NCBI GenBank assembly: GCA_004563405.1
Contig: SFTH01000004.1
Location: 62,001-126,000, forward strand
DNA length: 64,000 bases
Direction: 5' to 3'
Source: a bacterium
GTDB taxonomy: Bacteria > Bacillota > Clostridia > Christensenellales > Aristaeellaceae
Shown: piece after piece, positions 7,405 through 15,492 of the stretch
How positions within the stretch are numbered: the first letter of the stretch is position 1
Layout of the letters: each line of letters begins with the position of its first letter
Position numbers and translations under genes: made by a program
The notes under the pieces: generated by a model
Told to the model about the DNA's origin: nothing
Database searches by the model: none
What the model saw: only the letters and a program-made list of their open reading frames with translations

Positions 7405-8349
7405 TTACTTCTTTTTTGCGATTGCAGCCTTTGCCGCCTCGACCAGATCCTCCGCCTTCAGGTGGTAGAGCTCGAGGAGCTTGAGCGCATTGCCGGAGCG
7501 TCCGAAGCAGTCCCGGACGCCGACGCGCACGACCGGCACCGGCCACTCCGTGGCGACACATTCCGCGACCGCGCCGCCGAGGCCGCCGAGGACGTTGTGC
7601 TCTTCAGCGGTCACGATGCAGCCCGTCTCCTTTGCCGCCGCCACCACAGCCGCCTCATCCAGCGGCTTGACGGTGTGCATGTCCAGAACGCGGGCGCTGA
7701 TGCCCTCCGCCTCGAGCAGCTTTGCCGCTGCGAGCGCCTCCGGAACCATGAGGCCGGTGGCGATGAGGGTCACGTCCCTGCCCTCGCGCAGCTGGTTCGC
7801 CTTGCCGAGCTTGAACTCGTAGCCCGGATAATCGTTGACGATTTCGACGGGCAGGCGGCCGATGCGCAGATATGCGGGGCCATTGTATTCGGCCAGCGCG
7901 CGCACGGCGGCTTCCGTCTCAATGGCGTCCGCCGGGCAGACCACCGTCATGCCGGGAATCGCGCGCATCAGGGCGATATCCTCGATGCACTGATGCGTGG
8001 CGCCGTCCTCGCCGACCGAGAGGCCGGCGTGCGTGCCGACGCACTTCACATTCAGGCCGGGATAGCAGATCGAATTGCGAATCTGATCGTAGCCGCGCCC
8101 TGCCATGAACATTGCGAAGGCGTGTGCGAAGGGCACATAGCCCAGCGTGGAAAGACCCGCCGCCATGCCGAGCATGTTTCCTTCGGCGATGCCCACATTG
8201 AAAAAGCGTTCGGGATACGCATTGCCGAATATTGCCGACATCGTACAGGTCGAAACGTCTCCATCCAGAGCAACGATGCGCGGATTTTCGCCGCCAATCT
8301 TCTTCAATGCCTCACCGTAAGCGTGTCTCGTTGCGATCTTCTCAGCCAT
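7405..8349 (-). CDS. transketolase, C-terminal subunit
   Basis: 314 residues: the pyrimidine-binding and C-terminal domains of a split transketolase. Visible features are GDVSTCTMSAIFGNAYPERF at the N-terminus, the FNVGIAEGNMLGMAAGLS segment with the catalytic-type Glu, and an ending TxxL-like C-terminal domain with EEHNVLGGLGGAVAE. With the upstream N-terminal subunit it would form a thiamine-diphosphate enzyme moving two-carbon units in the pentose phosphate pathway. The two genes are separated by only 3 bases. Split transketolases are common in Clostridia, often in pentose or sugar-acid operons. Confidence 0.93.
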   Translation of the reverse strand: MAEKIATRHAYGEALKKIGGENPRIVALDGDVSTCTMSAIFGNAYPERFFNVGIAEGNMLGMAAGLSTLGYVPFAHAFAMFMAGRGYDQIRNSICYPGLNVKCVGTHAGLSVGEDGATHQCIEDIALMRAIPGMTVVCPADAIETEAAVRALAEYNGPAYLRIGRLPVEIVNDYPGYEFKLGKANQLREGRDVTLIATGLMVPEALAAAKLLEAEGISARVLDMHTVKPLDEAAVVAAAKETGCIVTAEEHNVLGGLGGAVAECVATEWPVPVVRVGVRDCFGRSGNALKLLELYHLKAEDLVEAAKAAIAKKK

Positions 8350-8352
8350 TTC

Positions 8353-9195
8353 TCAGCCCTCCAATTCTGCCGCGCGGGCGTAGAGTTCGTCAAAGGCAGC
8401 CTTGAACTGCTCTTCATTGGGTGTTTTGCCGTGCCATTCGCACTTCCCTTCCATGAAGGAAATGCACTTGCCCTTGACTGTGTTCGCAATGATCATCGAA
8501 GGACGTCCCTTCTCTGCCTTCGCGCGATCAATCGCAGCGGAAATGGCCTCCACATCGTGTCCGTCAATGGACTGAACGAAGAAACCGAAGGATTCAAACT
8601 TCTTGACGAGGTCGCCGGTATCCAGAATTTCCTTGACGGTGCCGTCCAGCTGTACCTTGTTGGAGTCGACGATGCCGATCAGATTGTCCAGTCCCTTCGC
8701 GCCCGCATACATGCAGGCCTCCCAGATCTGTCCCTCCTGAATCTCGCCGTCGCCCATGATGGCGTAGACCGTGAAATCCTTGCCCGCGAGCTTGCCGCCG
8801 GCCGCCATGCCCACTGCCGTGGAAAAGCCCTGCCCCAGAGAACCGGTGGACATGTCCACGCCGGGAACATACTTCATCTCCGCATGTCCCGAGAGGTGCC
8901 CGTCGATCTTGCGGAAGGTATCCAGCACGCTTACGTCAAAGAAGCCGCGCAGCGCGAGGGTCGGATAGAGGGCCACCGTGCAGTGTCCCTTGGACAGCAC
9001 GAACCGGTCGCGATCCTCCCACTTTGGCTCCTCCGGACGAATGTTCATCTTGTCAAAGTAGAGCACGGACATCAGCTCAGACATGGAGAATGCGCCGCCG
9101 ATGTGGCCGGAATGCGCTTTCTCTACCATCTTAAGGCCGGTGATTCGGATTTCCATCGCCTGTCGTTCAAGACGACGTCTCTTCTCAGCATTCAT
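8353..9195 (-). CDS. transketolase, N-terminal subunit
   Basis: 280 residues carrying the thiamine-diphosphate-binding domain. The GDGEIQEGQIWEA segment with a following IVDSNKVQLDG is the classical GDG...NN-type cofactor motif, and EKAHSGHIGGAFS near residue 25 and LSKGHCTVALYP are active-site segments. The ATG at 9195 is preceded by aaagggtg. A minus-strand promoter is at 9349-9377, giving a leader of about 145 bases. It is co-transcribed with the C-terminal subunit. Confidence 0.93.
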   Translation of the reverse strand: MNAEKRRRLERQAMEIRITGLKMVEKAHSGHIGGAFSMSELMSVLYFDKMNIRPEEPKWEDRDRFVLSKGHCTVALYPTLALRGFFDVSVLDTFRKIDGHLSGHAEMKYVPGVDMSTGSLGQGFSTAVGMAAGGKLAGKDFTVYAIMGDGEIQEGQIWEACMYAGAKGLDNLIGIVDSNKVQLDGTVKEILDTGDLVKKFESFGFFVQSIDGHDVEAISAAIDRAKAEKGRPSMIIANTVKGKCISFMEGKCEWHGKTPNEEQFKAAFDELYARAAELEG

Positions 9196-9348
9196 ACGGA
9201 AACACCCTTTCTTTGTATTGTACATCCCGGGGGATGCATGAAAACGTGGGAATCTGCCCTGCGCCGCCGCCCTTCTGCGGAAAGCTGCGCCGCGCATGCA
9301 AACCTGTGATTCATTCATTGTTAGTGAAATCATAACCAAGATATCATT

Positions 9349-9377
9349 ATCCTATCACAATATTCTTTCGTTGTAAA
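9349..9377 (-). promoter_or_regulatory. promoter for the transketolase genes
   Basis: On the minus strand, TTTACA (9372-9377) and TAGGAT (9349-9354) are 17 bases apart in an AT-rich patch. An alternative -10 (GATAAT) lies close by, so the exact start is uncertain. Confidence 0.5.
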
Positions 9378-9673
9378 TAGAAAATGACATTCTTCCGGAT
9401 CCTGCGGCTCACCCGAAAGCATAACTTTTTGTTGGGGCGCGCCGTTCAGGCCGTATCGACGGGTCGCGATCCCGCGCTTCTCCATGTGCGCAGGACGATG
9501 GGACGCACAACCTGTCGGCGAGTCGGATCAACGATTGCCTCGCGCTTCCCCATGCGTGCACGGCGGCGCTTCCGGCAGGGCCGCATTCTGCCCGTTCACG
9601 CGCGCACGGGGAGGGCCGCGCCCTTCGTCCGGGGAATCGCGCTCTCCTGCGCGGTATGCACCCCTTTCCCGCG
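9378..9673. other. gene-free GC-rich spacer
   Basis: About 300 bases between the transketolase promoter and the DUF134-NifX control region. Frames are open on both strands, but translations are Arg/Pro-rich with no recognisable domain and no ribosome site. I see no gene here. Confidence 0.5.
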
Positions 9674-9719
9674 CAGTTTCCGGCATGTGATCTTTGTTCT
9701 TGACATATGCCGGAAACTG
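9674..9719. promoter_or_regulatory. 13-bp inverted repeat overlapping the DUF134-NifX promoter
   Basis: The arms cagtttccggcat (9674-9686) and atgccggaaactg (9707-9719) are perfect complements separated by 20 bases, centres 33 bases apart (about three helical turns). The right arm fills the spacer between the -35 and -10 boxes, so a protein bound there would block RNA polymerase. The DUF134 part of the downstream protein is a DNA-binding domain and a candidate autorepressor. Confidence 0.75.
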
Positions 9720-9728
9720 GGTTATACT
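9700..9728 (+). promoter_or_regulatory. strong sigma-A promoter for the DUF134-NifX gene
   Basis: A consensus TTGACA (9700-9705) and a near-consensus TATACT (9723-9728) have a 17-base spacer. Transcription would begin near 9735, about 30 bases before the start codon. Confidence 0.9.
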
Positions 9729-9764
9729 TGTCCCGAATCAACGCAGGAATTCGGAGGGATGCCG

Positions 9765-10535
9765 ATGCCGAGGCCGAAGAAGTGCCGGAGAATCTGTGAT
9801 TTTCCGCAGACGCCGTCCTTCGTTCCGGAAGGGATGCCGGAGAAGGGGGAGACGGTCGTCCTCAGCCTGGAGGAATACGAGGCCATACGGCTCATCGACC
9901 GGGAGGGCTTTTCACAGGAGCAGTGCGGCGATTTCATGCAGGTTGCCCGCACCACGGTGCAGCAGATCTATGCCAGCGCCCGGAAAAAGCTGGCGGACGT
10001 ACTGGTGGAGGGCCTGCCCTTGCGGATCGAGGGCGGAGATTACCACCTCTGCAACGGAGGAAACCCCGCCTGCGGCTGCGCCGGCTGTATCAGGCGCAAG
10101 ATCGGTCAGCAATATGAAAAATCGAAGGGAGAACATGTTATGCGAGTTGCGGTTACTTATGAGAATGGAGAAATCTTTCAGCACTTCGGCCACACGGAGC
10201 AGTTCAAGATCTACGACATCGAGGACGGGCGCATCGCATCCTCCGAGATCGTGGACACCAACGGCAGCGGACACGGGGCGCTCGCGGGCGTTCTGAGCGC
10301 ACTCAAGGTGGATGCACTAATCTGCGGCGGCATCGGCGGGGGCGCGCGGATGGCACTGGCCGAAGCGGGCATTCAGCTGTACGGTGGCGTGCGCGGCAGC
10401 GCGGACGCTGCGGCGGAGGCCTTCGCTTCCGGCAAGCTGGCTTTCGATCCCGACGCGCGCTGCGATCATCATGACCACCACGGAGAGGGTCACGACTGCG
10501 GAAGCCACGGATGCGGCAACCACAGCTGCGGCTGA
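9765..10535 (+). CDS. DUF134 / NifX-like (dinitrogenase Fe-Mo cofactor) fusion protein
   Basis: 256 residues. Residues 1-~115 are a DUF134 domain, starting MPRPKKCRRI, with a helix-turn-helix (REGFSQEQCGDFMQVARTTV) and a small Cys cluster (NPACGCAGCIRRK). Residues ~126-235 are a NifX/NifB-C-like cofactor-binding domain (VAVTYENGEIFQHFGHTEQF; ICGGIGGGARMALAEAGI). The tail is His/Cys-rich (CDHHDHHGEGHDCGSHGCG). The start at 9765 has ggagg 7 bases upstream; an ATG 6 bases earlier is too close. An internal ATG at codon 126 could be a relic start of a separate gene. No nitrogenase genes are nearby; a metal- or cluster-responsive regulator is inferred. Confidence 0.88.
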   Translation: MPRPKKCRRICDFPQTPSFVPEGMPEKGETVVLSLEEYEAIRLIDREGFSQEQCGDFMQVARTTVQQIYASARKKLADVLVEGLPLRIEGGDYHLCNGGNPACGCAGCIRRKIGQQYEKSKGEHVMRVAVTYENGEIFQHFGHTEQFKIYDIEDGRIASSEIVDTNGSGHGALAGVLSALKVDALICGGIGGGARMALAEAGIQLYGGVRGSADAAAEAFASGKLAFDPDARCDHHDHHGEGHDCGSHGCGNHSCG

Positions 10536-10681
10536 TGTACAGGCTTTATGCGGGAACGACCTTGCGGAGCATTGCTCCGTGACGGATGTTCATTGACGTG
10601 AGGGGGCGGTGTACCCCATGAAAAAATGCATCTGATCCATTATTCCTATACCTGCGGCGCGGCAAAGGGCATACCGGAGGT

Positions 10682-10724
10682 CGGAATCGCGCAGGGCTCC
10701 CATTGGGAGCCCTGCGCGATTCCG
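10682..10724. repeat. 20-bp perfect stem-loop
   Basis: Arms 10682-10701 and 10705-10724 are exact complements with a 3-base loop. No T-run follows on either strand, so this is not a typical intrinsic terminator. It may still end transcription from the DUF134-NifX gene or be a dispersed palindromic repeat. Confidence 0.75.
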
Positions 10725-10824
10725 GTTCAGCGCAAGGTACGGCCGCTGAGAATTGCTTGTGACAGGTATATTGCCGCGTACTCCGACATATACTTTATTT
10801 AATAGATTTGTTTCTGGCGACGGG

Positions 10825-10867
10825 GATATGGAATTGCCCGCGAGGTGTGATCCGCCAATTCCATATC
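10825..10867. promoter_or_regulatory. 12-bp inverted repeat, candidate operator
   Basis: Arms gatatggaattg (10825-10836) and caattccatatc (10856-10867) are exact complements with a 19-base gap. The arm/gap layout resembles the operator at 9674-9719 but the sequence differs. It lies about 115 bases before the lipoprotein start codon. Confidence 0.5.
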
Positions 10868-10981
10868 GGGTATTCATGGTTTCCGTGGAAAGAAAACGCC
10901 ATACAGCCCGGGTCTTGCGGCGGTGCGCGGCTTTGCTGCAAGGATCTGAAAAAGACGAGTGAAAGACAAGGAGCGAACGCA

Positions 10982-12817
10982 ATGGCAAGGAAATGGATCG
11001 GTTTACTGCTGTCTCTCATCATGACAATGACGCTGCTGGCAGCTTGCGGCGCAAGCGGAACTGCCAGGGAAGATGCGGAAACGATCACGGTGTATCTGTG
11101 GACCAATGCGATGTATGAAAACTACGCGCCTTACATTCAGTCCCGGCTTCCGGATATCAACATCCAGTTTGTGGTGGGCAACAACGATCTGGATTTTTAC
11201 GGATTCATGAACGAGCACGGCGCGCTGCCGGACATCATCACCTGCTGCCGCTTTTCGCTGCACGACGCCGCGCCGCTGAAGGATAGCCTGATGGATCTGT
11301 CCACGACCGCCGAGGCCGGCGTCTTCTATGATACCTATCTCGACAGCTTCAGAAATGAGGACGGGAGCATAAACTGGCTGCCGCTGAGCGCCGACGTGCA
11401 CGGATTCATCACCAATCGGGGGCTGTTTGAGCGGTACGGTATCCCCCTGCCCACGGATTACGAGAGCTTTGTCTCCGCGTGCCGGGCCTTTGAAGAGGTG
11501 GGTATCCGGGGGCATGTGGGCGATTTCGCCTATGACTACACCTGCATGGAGGCGCTGCAGGGCCTGTCCATTCCGGAGCTCACCTCTCTGGAGGGGCGCA
11601 AGTGGCGCATGGCCTATTCCGATCCGGCGAGCACGCAGCACGTCGGGCTGGACGACGTCGTCTGGCCGGGCGTTTTTAAGCGGATGGAGCAGTTCATTCA
11701 GGATGTGAACCTGACGCCCGACGTGCTGGAGCTGGACTATACGCCCGTGATCCGGATGTTCGCGGAGGGAGAGGCGGCCATGATCACCGGAAGCTCCGCC
11801 AGAGTGCTGGAATTCCTGGACCGGGGAATCGACACGGTGTTCCTGCCCTATTTCGGGCAGAACGGTGAACAGTGGATGATGACCACGCCCTATCTGCAGG
11901 TGGCGCTGAATCGCGACCTGGAGAAGGACAAGTCCCGCCGGGAGAAGGCGATGAGGATCCTGAATGTGATGCTTTCCGAGGAGGGGCAGACGGTGCTCGC
12001 CAACGGTCAGGACGTACTGAGCTACTGCCAGGATGTGGGCATCCATCTGACCGGCCATCTGGCAAACCTGCGGCCGCTGATCGAGCAGAATCACATGTAC
12101 ATCCGCATTGCCTCCAACGACTTCTTTGCCGTATCCAAGGACGTGGTTTCAAAGATGATTGCGGGCGAATACGACGCGCAGCAGGCCTACGAGGCCTTTG
12201 ACGCACAGCTCCGGCAGCCCGCGGATGCCTCCGGGGAGACGGTTCTGAAGTCTCAGAAGGGATACTCCAACATTTTCCACAGCAGGGGTGGCAACGAGGC
12301 CGGTTCGGTCATGGCGAACACCCTGCGCGGCGTCTATGACAGCGACGTGCTCATTGCGACGGGCAACAGCTTCACGGGCGCCGTGCTTCAGGCGGATTAT
12401 ACGGAGAAGATGGCCGGGAGCATGATCATGCCCAACACCCTGGTGTCCTTCCGCCGGGAGATGACCGGCGCGGAGCTGAAGGAGACGATTCGGGACTATG
12501 TCGAGGGCGTCGAGGACGGGTTCAGGCCCTTCAACCGCGGCTCGCTGCCCATCGTCAGCGGCGTTTCCATTGAGGTACGAGAGAACGGAGACGCGTATAC
12601 CCTGATTCGGGTTCTGAAGGACGGCAGGGAACTCCGGGACGGCGAAACCTTTTCCGTGACCTGCCTGTCGACCTATGCACACTTTGCGTACTTCCTCGCG
12701 GATGAGAGCCGCCCGTTTGCGATGGGCGAAGATGGTGTGAAGGATGTATGGCTGAATTATGTCCGGTCGGGCGACGCGCTCCTCGCCCCGCCTGAGCGGT
12801 ACATCACGCTGAAATAA
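10982..12817 (+). CDS. lipoprotein: extracellular solute-binding domain fused to a 5'-nucleotidase C-terminal-like domain
   Basis: 611 residues. It has an N-terminal signal with lipobox LLAAC (Cys22) for membrane anchoring. Residues ~35-400 look like a family 1-type solute-binding protein (ITVYLWTNAMYENY; FGQNGEQWMMTTPY). Residues ~430-610 resemble the 5'-nucleotidase C-terminal domain (GSVMANTLRGVYDSDVLIAT; MTGAELKETIRDYV; a late VLKDGRELRDGETFSVTC). The ATG has aaggag 8 bases upstream; the longer open frame upstream is not supported. No permease or ATPase gene is adjacent, so it may sense or capture a ligand rather than feed a dedicated transporter. Confidence 0.8.
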   Translation: MARKWIGLLLSLIMTMTLLAACGASGTAREDAETITVYLWTNAMYENYAPYIQSRLPDINIQFVVGNNDLDFYGFMNEHGALPDIITCCRFSLHDAAPLKDSLMDLSTTAEAGVFYDTYLDSFRNEDGSINWLPLSADVHGFITNRGLFERYGIPLPTDYESFVSACRAFEEVGIRGHVGDFAYDYTCMEALQGLSIPELTSLEGRKWRMAYSDPASTQHVGLDDVVWPGVFKRMEQFIQDVNLTPDVLELDYTPVIRMFAEGEAAMITGSSARVLEFLDRGIDTVFLPYFGQNGEQWMMTTPYLQVALNRDLEKDKSRREKAMRILNVMLSEEGQTVLANGQDVLSYCQDVGIHLTGHLANLRPLIEQNHMYIRIASNDFFAVSKDVVSKMIAGEYDAQQAYEAFDAQLRQPADASGETVLKSQKGYSNIFHSRGGNEAGSVMANTLRGVYDSDVLIATGNSFTGAVLQADYTEKMAGSMIMPNTLVSFRREMTGAELKETIRDYVEGVEDGFRPFNRGSLPIVSGVSIEVRENGDAYTLIRVLKDGRELRDGETFSVTCLSTYAHFAYFLADESRPFAMGEDGVKDVWLNYVRSGDALLAPPERYITLK

Positions 12818-13157
12818 CGGCCGGCCGCATCCGGCGCGGGCTGCGGCGGGGGCAGGTACGAAGGGGAATGTGTTTGAAGGGGCGAGGGAGAACGCCTGAT
12901 GCGCTTGCTCCGGCTTTTCGGTGGGCAAAGTGCATTTCTTCCGATCACGGTGCGCGCCTTGCCTGCCTCTTGATAATCCCTGATTCCTGTTTCATATACA
13001 ATATGGAAAGGTAGACTGCATGGTTGTTTTCCATGCGTCTACCTTTGTTTTATCACTGCGCTTTGCCGGGCGTAGGGATGTGAGGAAAAATGCTTTTGTT
13101 TCGGTCACGTTGAACCAAGGGTCCTTCCTTGGTTTTGCCGCCGAGGGACAGCCTGTG
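12818..13157. other. gene-free convergent spacer
   Basis: 340 bases between the converging lipoprotein and DeoR genes. Apart from the terminator hairpin at 13010-13043, I see no feature in it. Confidence 0.5.
13010..13043. terminator. intrinsic terminator between convergent genes
   Basis: Arms 13010-13023 and 13031-13043 pair with one bulged base, followed by tttgtttt on the plus strand. The minus side has a shorter T-run, so it could also serve the DeoR-type gene. Confidence 0.7.
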
Positions 13158-13922
13158 CTACTCCCAACAGACATTTACATTTTCTGTACGCATATGCTTG
13201 AGGAACGTTTCGGGCAGCTGTTCGTCGGTGATCAGCACGTCGATGGTGTCCCACGCTGTGAGCATAAACACGCCCTGGGTATTGTATTTTGTGTGGTCAG
13301 CCAACAGATAATTCTGCAGACTGTTCTTCATCATGATGCGGCGGATTTGTGCGCCTGCGTAGCCGTTGTTGAAGGTCCCGTTTTCAGAAAAGCCGCCGCA
13401 GGAGGTGAAGGTTGCATCCAGAAAGATCTGCTTGCATTGATCCTCTGTCGTTATATCAAAGGTTGAGCGGTCGTCCCAATCCATGAAGCCGCCCAGGTAA
13501 AACAGGCGGATCTGGGGTTTTTCCTTCATGACCTCCAGGATAGAAAAGCTGTTGGTAAATATAGTTACCTGGCTATCCCGCGGGAGCGCCTTGGCGACTT
13601 CCAAAGCGGAACTGCTGCCGTCCAGATAGACGGATTTGATGTTGTTGTTGACGATCAGCTTGTTTGCGACGACAGCCATGCGCTGTTTGCCGGGCTGGTT
13701 GATCTTGATGCGCTCATGGAAAGAGGATTCCGTGCGACTGGTATCAACGACATGTACTTTTCCATAGATGTGGTTGACCAGGCCCGCCTCTTCAAGCTTC
13801 TTGAGCGTGCGCCGGATGGTTACCTGGGATACGCCAAAGTGCGCGGCCAATGATGAGATTGAGACTTCGCGCTGATCCTTGATTAAATTGTATAGTTGTA
13901 CCTGCCTCAGTTCCTGATTCAT
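13158..13922 (-). CDS. DeoR-family transcriptional regulator of the sugar operon
   Basis: 254 residues, standard for DeoR. The N-terminal helix-turn-helix is clear (ISSLAAHFGVSQVTIRRTLK), followed by the sugar-phosphate-sensing isomerase-like domain with VYLDGSSSALEVAKAL, TNSFSILEVM, LGGFMD and LLADHTKY. DeoR proteins usually repress sugar operons and release DNA on binding a phosphorylated intermediate. The gene is divergent from the 13-gene sugar operon starting at 14490 and has its own promoter at 14007-14035. Confidence 0.92.
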   Translation of the reverse strand: MNQELRQVQLYNLIKDQREVSISSLAAHFGVSQVTIRRTLKKLEEAGLVNHIYGKVHVVDTSRTESSFHERIKINQPGKQRMAVVANKLIVNNNIKSVYLDGSSSALEVAKALPRDSQVTIFTNSFSILEVMKEKPQIRLFYLGGFMDWDDRSTFDITTEDQCKQIFLDATFTSCGGFSENGTFNNGYAGAQIRRIMMKNSLQNYLLADHTKYNTQGVFMLTAWDTIDVLITDEQLPETFLKHMRTENVNVCWE

Positions 13923-13958
13923 TTTCTCAACCCCAGTGCTTTTATGCGAATGTACGAT

Positions 13959-14226
13959 TGATCATGATTGGTGATAAAAGAACATTCGAAAGTAATTATG
14001 TCATCTAGTATATCACAGGATTTTCCTAAAAGCAACAAAATATTTGTAATAATATGATCAAAATGATGCGGATAAAAGAGAGATAAGGCGAGATACATGG
14101 CTTCGGATCGGTTGGCGGGTCAACAAACTATAAAGATGATCAAAGCAATTGAATCATGTCCGATATAAGTAGCAGAAATTGACATATAAGATCAAAATAA
14201 TTCGATTAAACAAATTAGAATGATCG
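13959..14226. repeat. cluster of TGATCA-type motifs in the control region
   Basis: TGATCA or one-base variants occur at 13959-13964, 14055-14060, 14137-14142, 14189-14194 and 14221-14226, most followed by AAA. They lie in the 567-base AT-rich region between the DeoR gene and the sugar operon and are candidate regulator sites. The region has no coding frame. Confidence 0.45.
14007..14035 (-). promoter_or_regulatory. promoter for the DeoR gene
   Basis: On the minus strand, TTGCTT (14030-14035) and TATACT (14007-14012) have a 17-base spacer. Confidence 0.65.
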
Positions 14227-14257
14227 AAAAGAAAGTTGAAACATTCACTAAATAGGG

Positions 14258-14286
14258 GTGACAGTGAACGATATTCATGATATAAT
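14258..14286 (+). promoter_or_regulatory. promoter for the sugar operon
   Basis: GTGACA (14258-14263) and consensus TATAAT (14281-14286) have a 17-base spacer. The predicted transcript leader is about 195 bases long. Confidence 0.7.
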
Positions 14287-14298
14287 GAAATCGTTCAC
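14264..14298. promoter_or_regulatory. inverted repeat straddling the sugar operon -10 box, candidate operator
   Basis: Arms gtgaacgat (14264-14272) and atcgttcac (14290-14298) are exact complements with a 17-base gap containing the -10 box. This is a classic repressor position, probably for the divergent DeoR protein. Confidence 0.65.
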
Positions 14299-14489
14299 AA
14301 GAAATGAGCGAATTATTTAAAATTTGACCTATTTGGTAGGTAAAATCAACCAATAATATGCATCGAAATAGAATATAAAAATTGAGTTAATCATGAATGT
14401 TTTCATGAGGGAATGTATGATTTACAGCTGGGATTGGGAACGGTTTGATTGTAACTGATATAAAGCGCAATGAGGAAGGAGATTCATAA

Positions 14490-15452
14490 ATGAAACAGAG
14501 CGTTATAACCGGTTCTTTGGGCAGCCTGGGTGATCGATTTATACTCGAAGGATACAAGGACGATATCCCGTTTGTGGAGAAGGTGAGACAGCTGGCGGAC
14601 ATCGATGGGCTCAGCGGCGTCGAAGTGTCCAATTTCGGCATTGAGGGAAACGCAAAGGAAACGGCAAAGATCCTCTCGGACAATGGACTTGCCTGTTCCT
14701 GTGTGAACGTGAACATCGCGTGCCGACGCATCTACGGAAGGGGCGCTCTGGCCAATGCGGATGCGAAGATACGCCGACAGGCCATAGACGAGTGCAAGGC
14801 GGCTGCGGATTATGCACAGGAGCTCGGCGCCGATGTGATCAACGTATGGCCCGGGCAGGATGGCTATGATTACGCCTTGTGCTGCGACTATGGAAAGCTC
14901 TACAACGATTTCCTTGAGAGTACGGTGGAGATTGCAGATCACAATCCCGATATTAAAGTGGCGCTCGAGTTCAAGCCCCGGGAACCGCGCAACCGCTCCC
15001 TGGTGGACAATGCGGGTACGGCGCTGCTGATGGCGCTGGAAAGCGGAAGGAAGAACGTGGGCGTCTGCGTGGACGTCGGACACGTGCTGTACAACAATGC
15101 GAACATGGCCAATGCCGTCGAGCTGTGCGGAAGCCGCGGCAAGCTCTTTCACATGCATACCAATGATTGCCTCGGCACCTGGGATGACGATATGATCGTT
15201 GGATCCGTCCGATTCATTGAATACATCGAACTGTGCTATGTGCTGCGCAAGATCGGCTACGCCGGTTGGTGTTCAGTGGATATCTTCCCCAGTCGTGAAA
15301 ATGCCATTGAATCGGCCAGAGAGAGCATTGCGTACATGCGCCTTTTCGATTCGTTGGTTGACAGAATTGGAATTGCGCAGTTGGAGGAGTGCATCCGCAG
15401 AGGCGACGCGGCCTATGTGCAGCGTGTCATTCGTGAAAAAGTCTTCGGCTGA
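14490..15452 (+). CDS. sugar phosphate isomerase/epimerase (xylose isomerase-like TIM barrel)
   Basis: 320 residues. Barrel strands and metal ligands of AP endonuclease 2/xylose isomerase-like proteins are visible: INVWPGQDGYDY, VALEFKPREPRN with a Glu ligand, VCVDVGHVLYNN with Asp/His ligands, LFHMHTNDC, and a final GWCSVDIFPSRE. Members interconvert ketoses or keto-acids at C2/C3, often as D-tagatose 3-epimerase or isomerase relatives. It is the first gene of the operon and has an aaggaga site. The specific reaction is not predictable from sequence alone. Confidence 0.88.
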   Translation: MKQSVITGSLGSLGDRFILEGYKDDIPFVEKVRQLADIDGLSGVEVSNFGIEGNAKETAKILSDNGLACSCVNVNIACRRIYGRGALANADAKIRRQAIDECKAAADYAQELGADVINVWPGQDGYDYALCCDYGKLYNDFLESTVEIADHNPDIKVALEFKPREPRNRSLVDNAGTALLMALESGRKNVGVCVDVGHVLYNNANMANAVELCGSRGKLFHMHTNDCLGTWDDDMIVGSVRFIEYIELCYVLRKIGYAGWCSVDIFPSRENAIESARESIAYMRLFDSLVDRIGIAQLEECIRRGDAAYVQRVIREKVFG

Positions 15453-15492
15453 GAATAACGCCTGATAATTTGAAGAGAGAGGAGAGATTATC

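Larger units (their letters stand above)
10536..10981. other. gene-free spacer with two notable inverted repeats
   Basis: 446 bases between the DUF134-NifX gene and the lipoprotein gene. It holds a short hairpin near 10565-10579, a 20-bp perfect hairpin at 10682-10724 and a 12-bp inverted repeat at 10825-10867. No convincing promoter or coding frame was found, although a TATACT is present at 10789-10794 without a good -35. Confidence 0.6.

Noticed and set aside
9384..9764. In-frame upstream extension of the DUF134-NifX gene
   Set aside because: It crosses the strong promoter and operator, lacks a ribosome site, and the family N-terminus begins at 9765.
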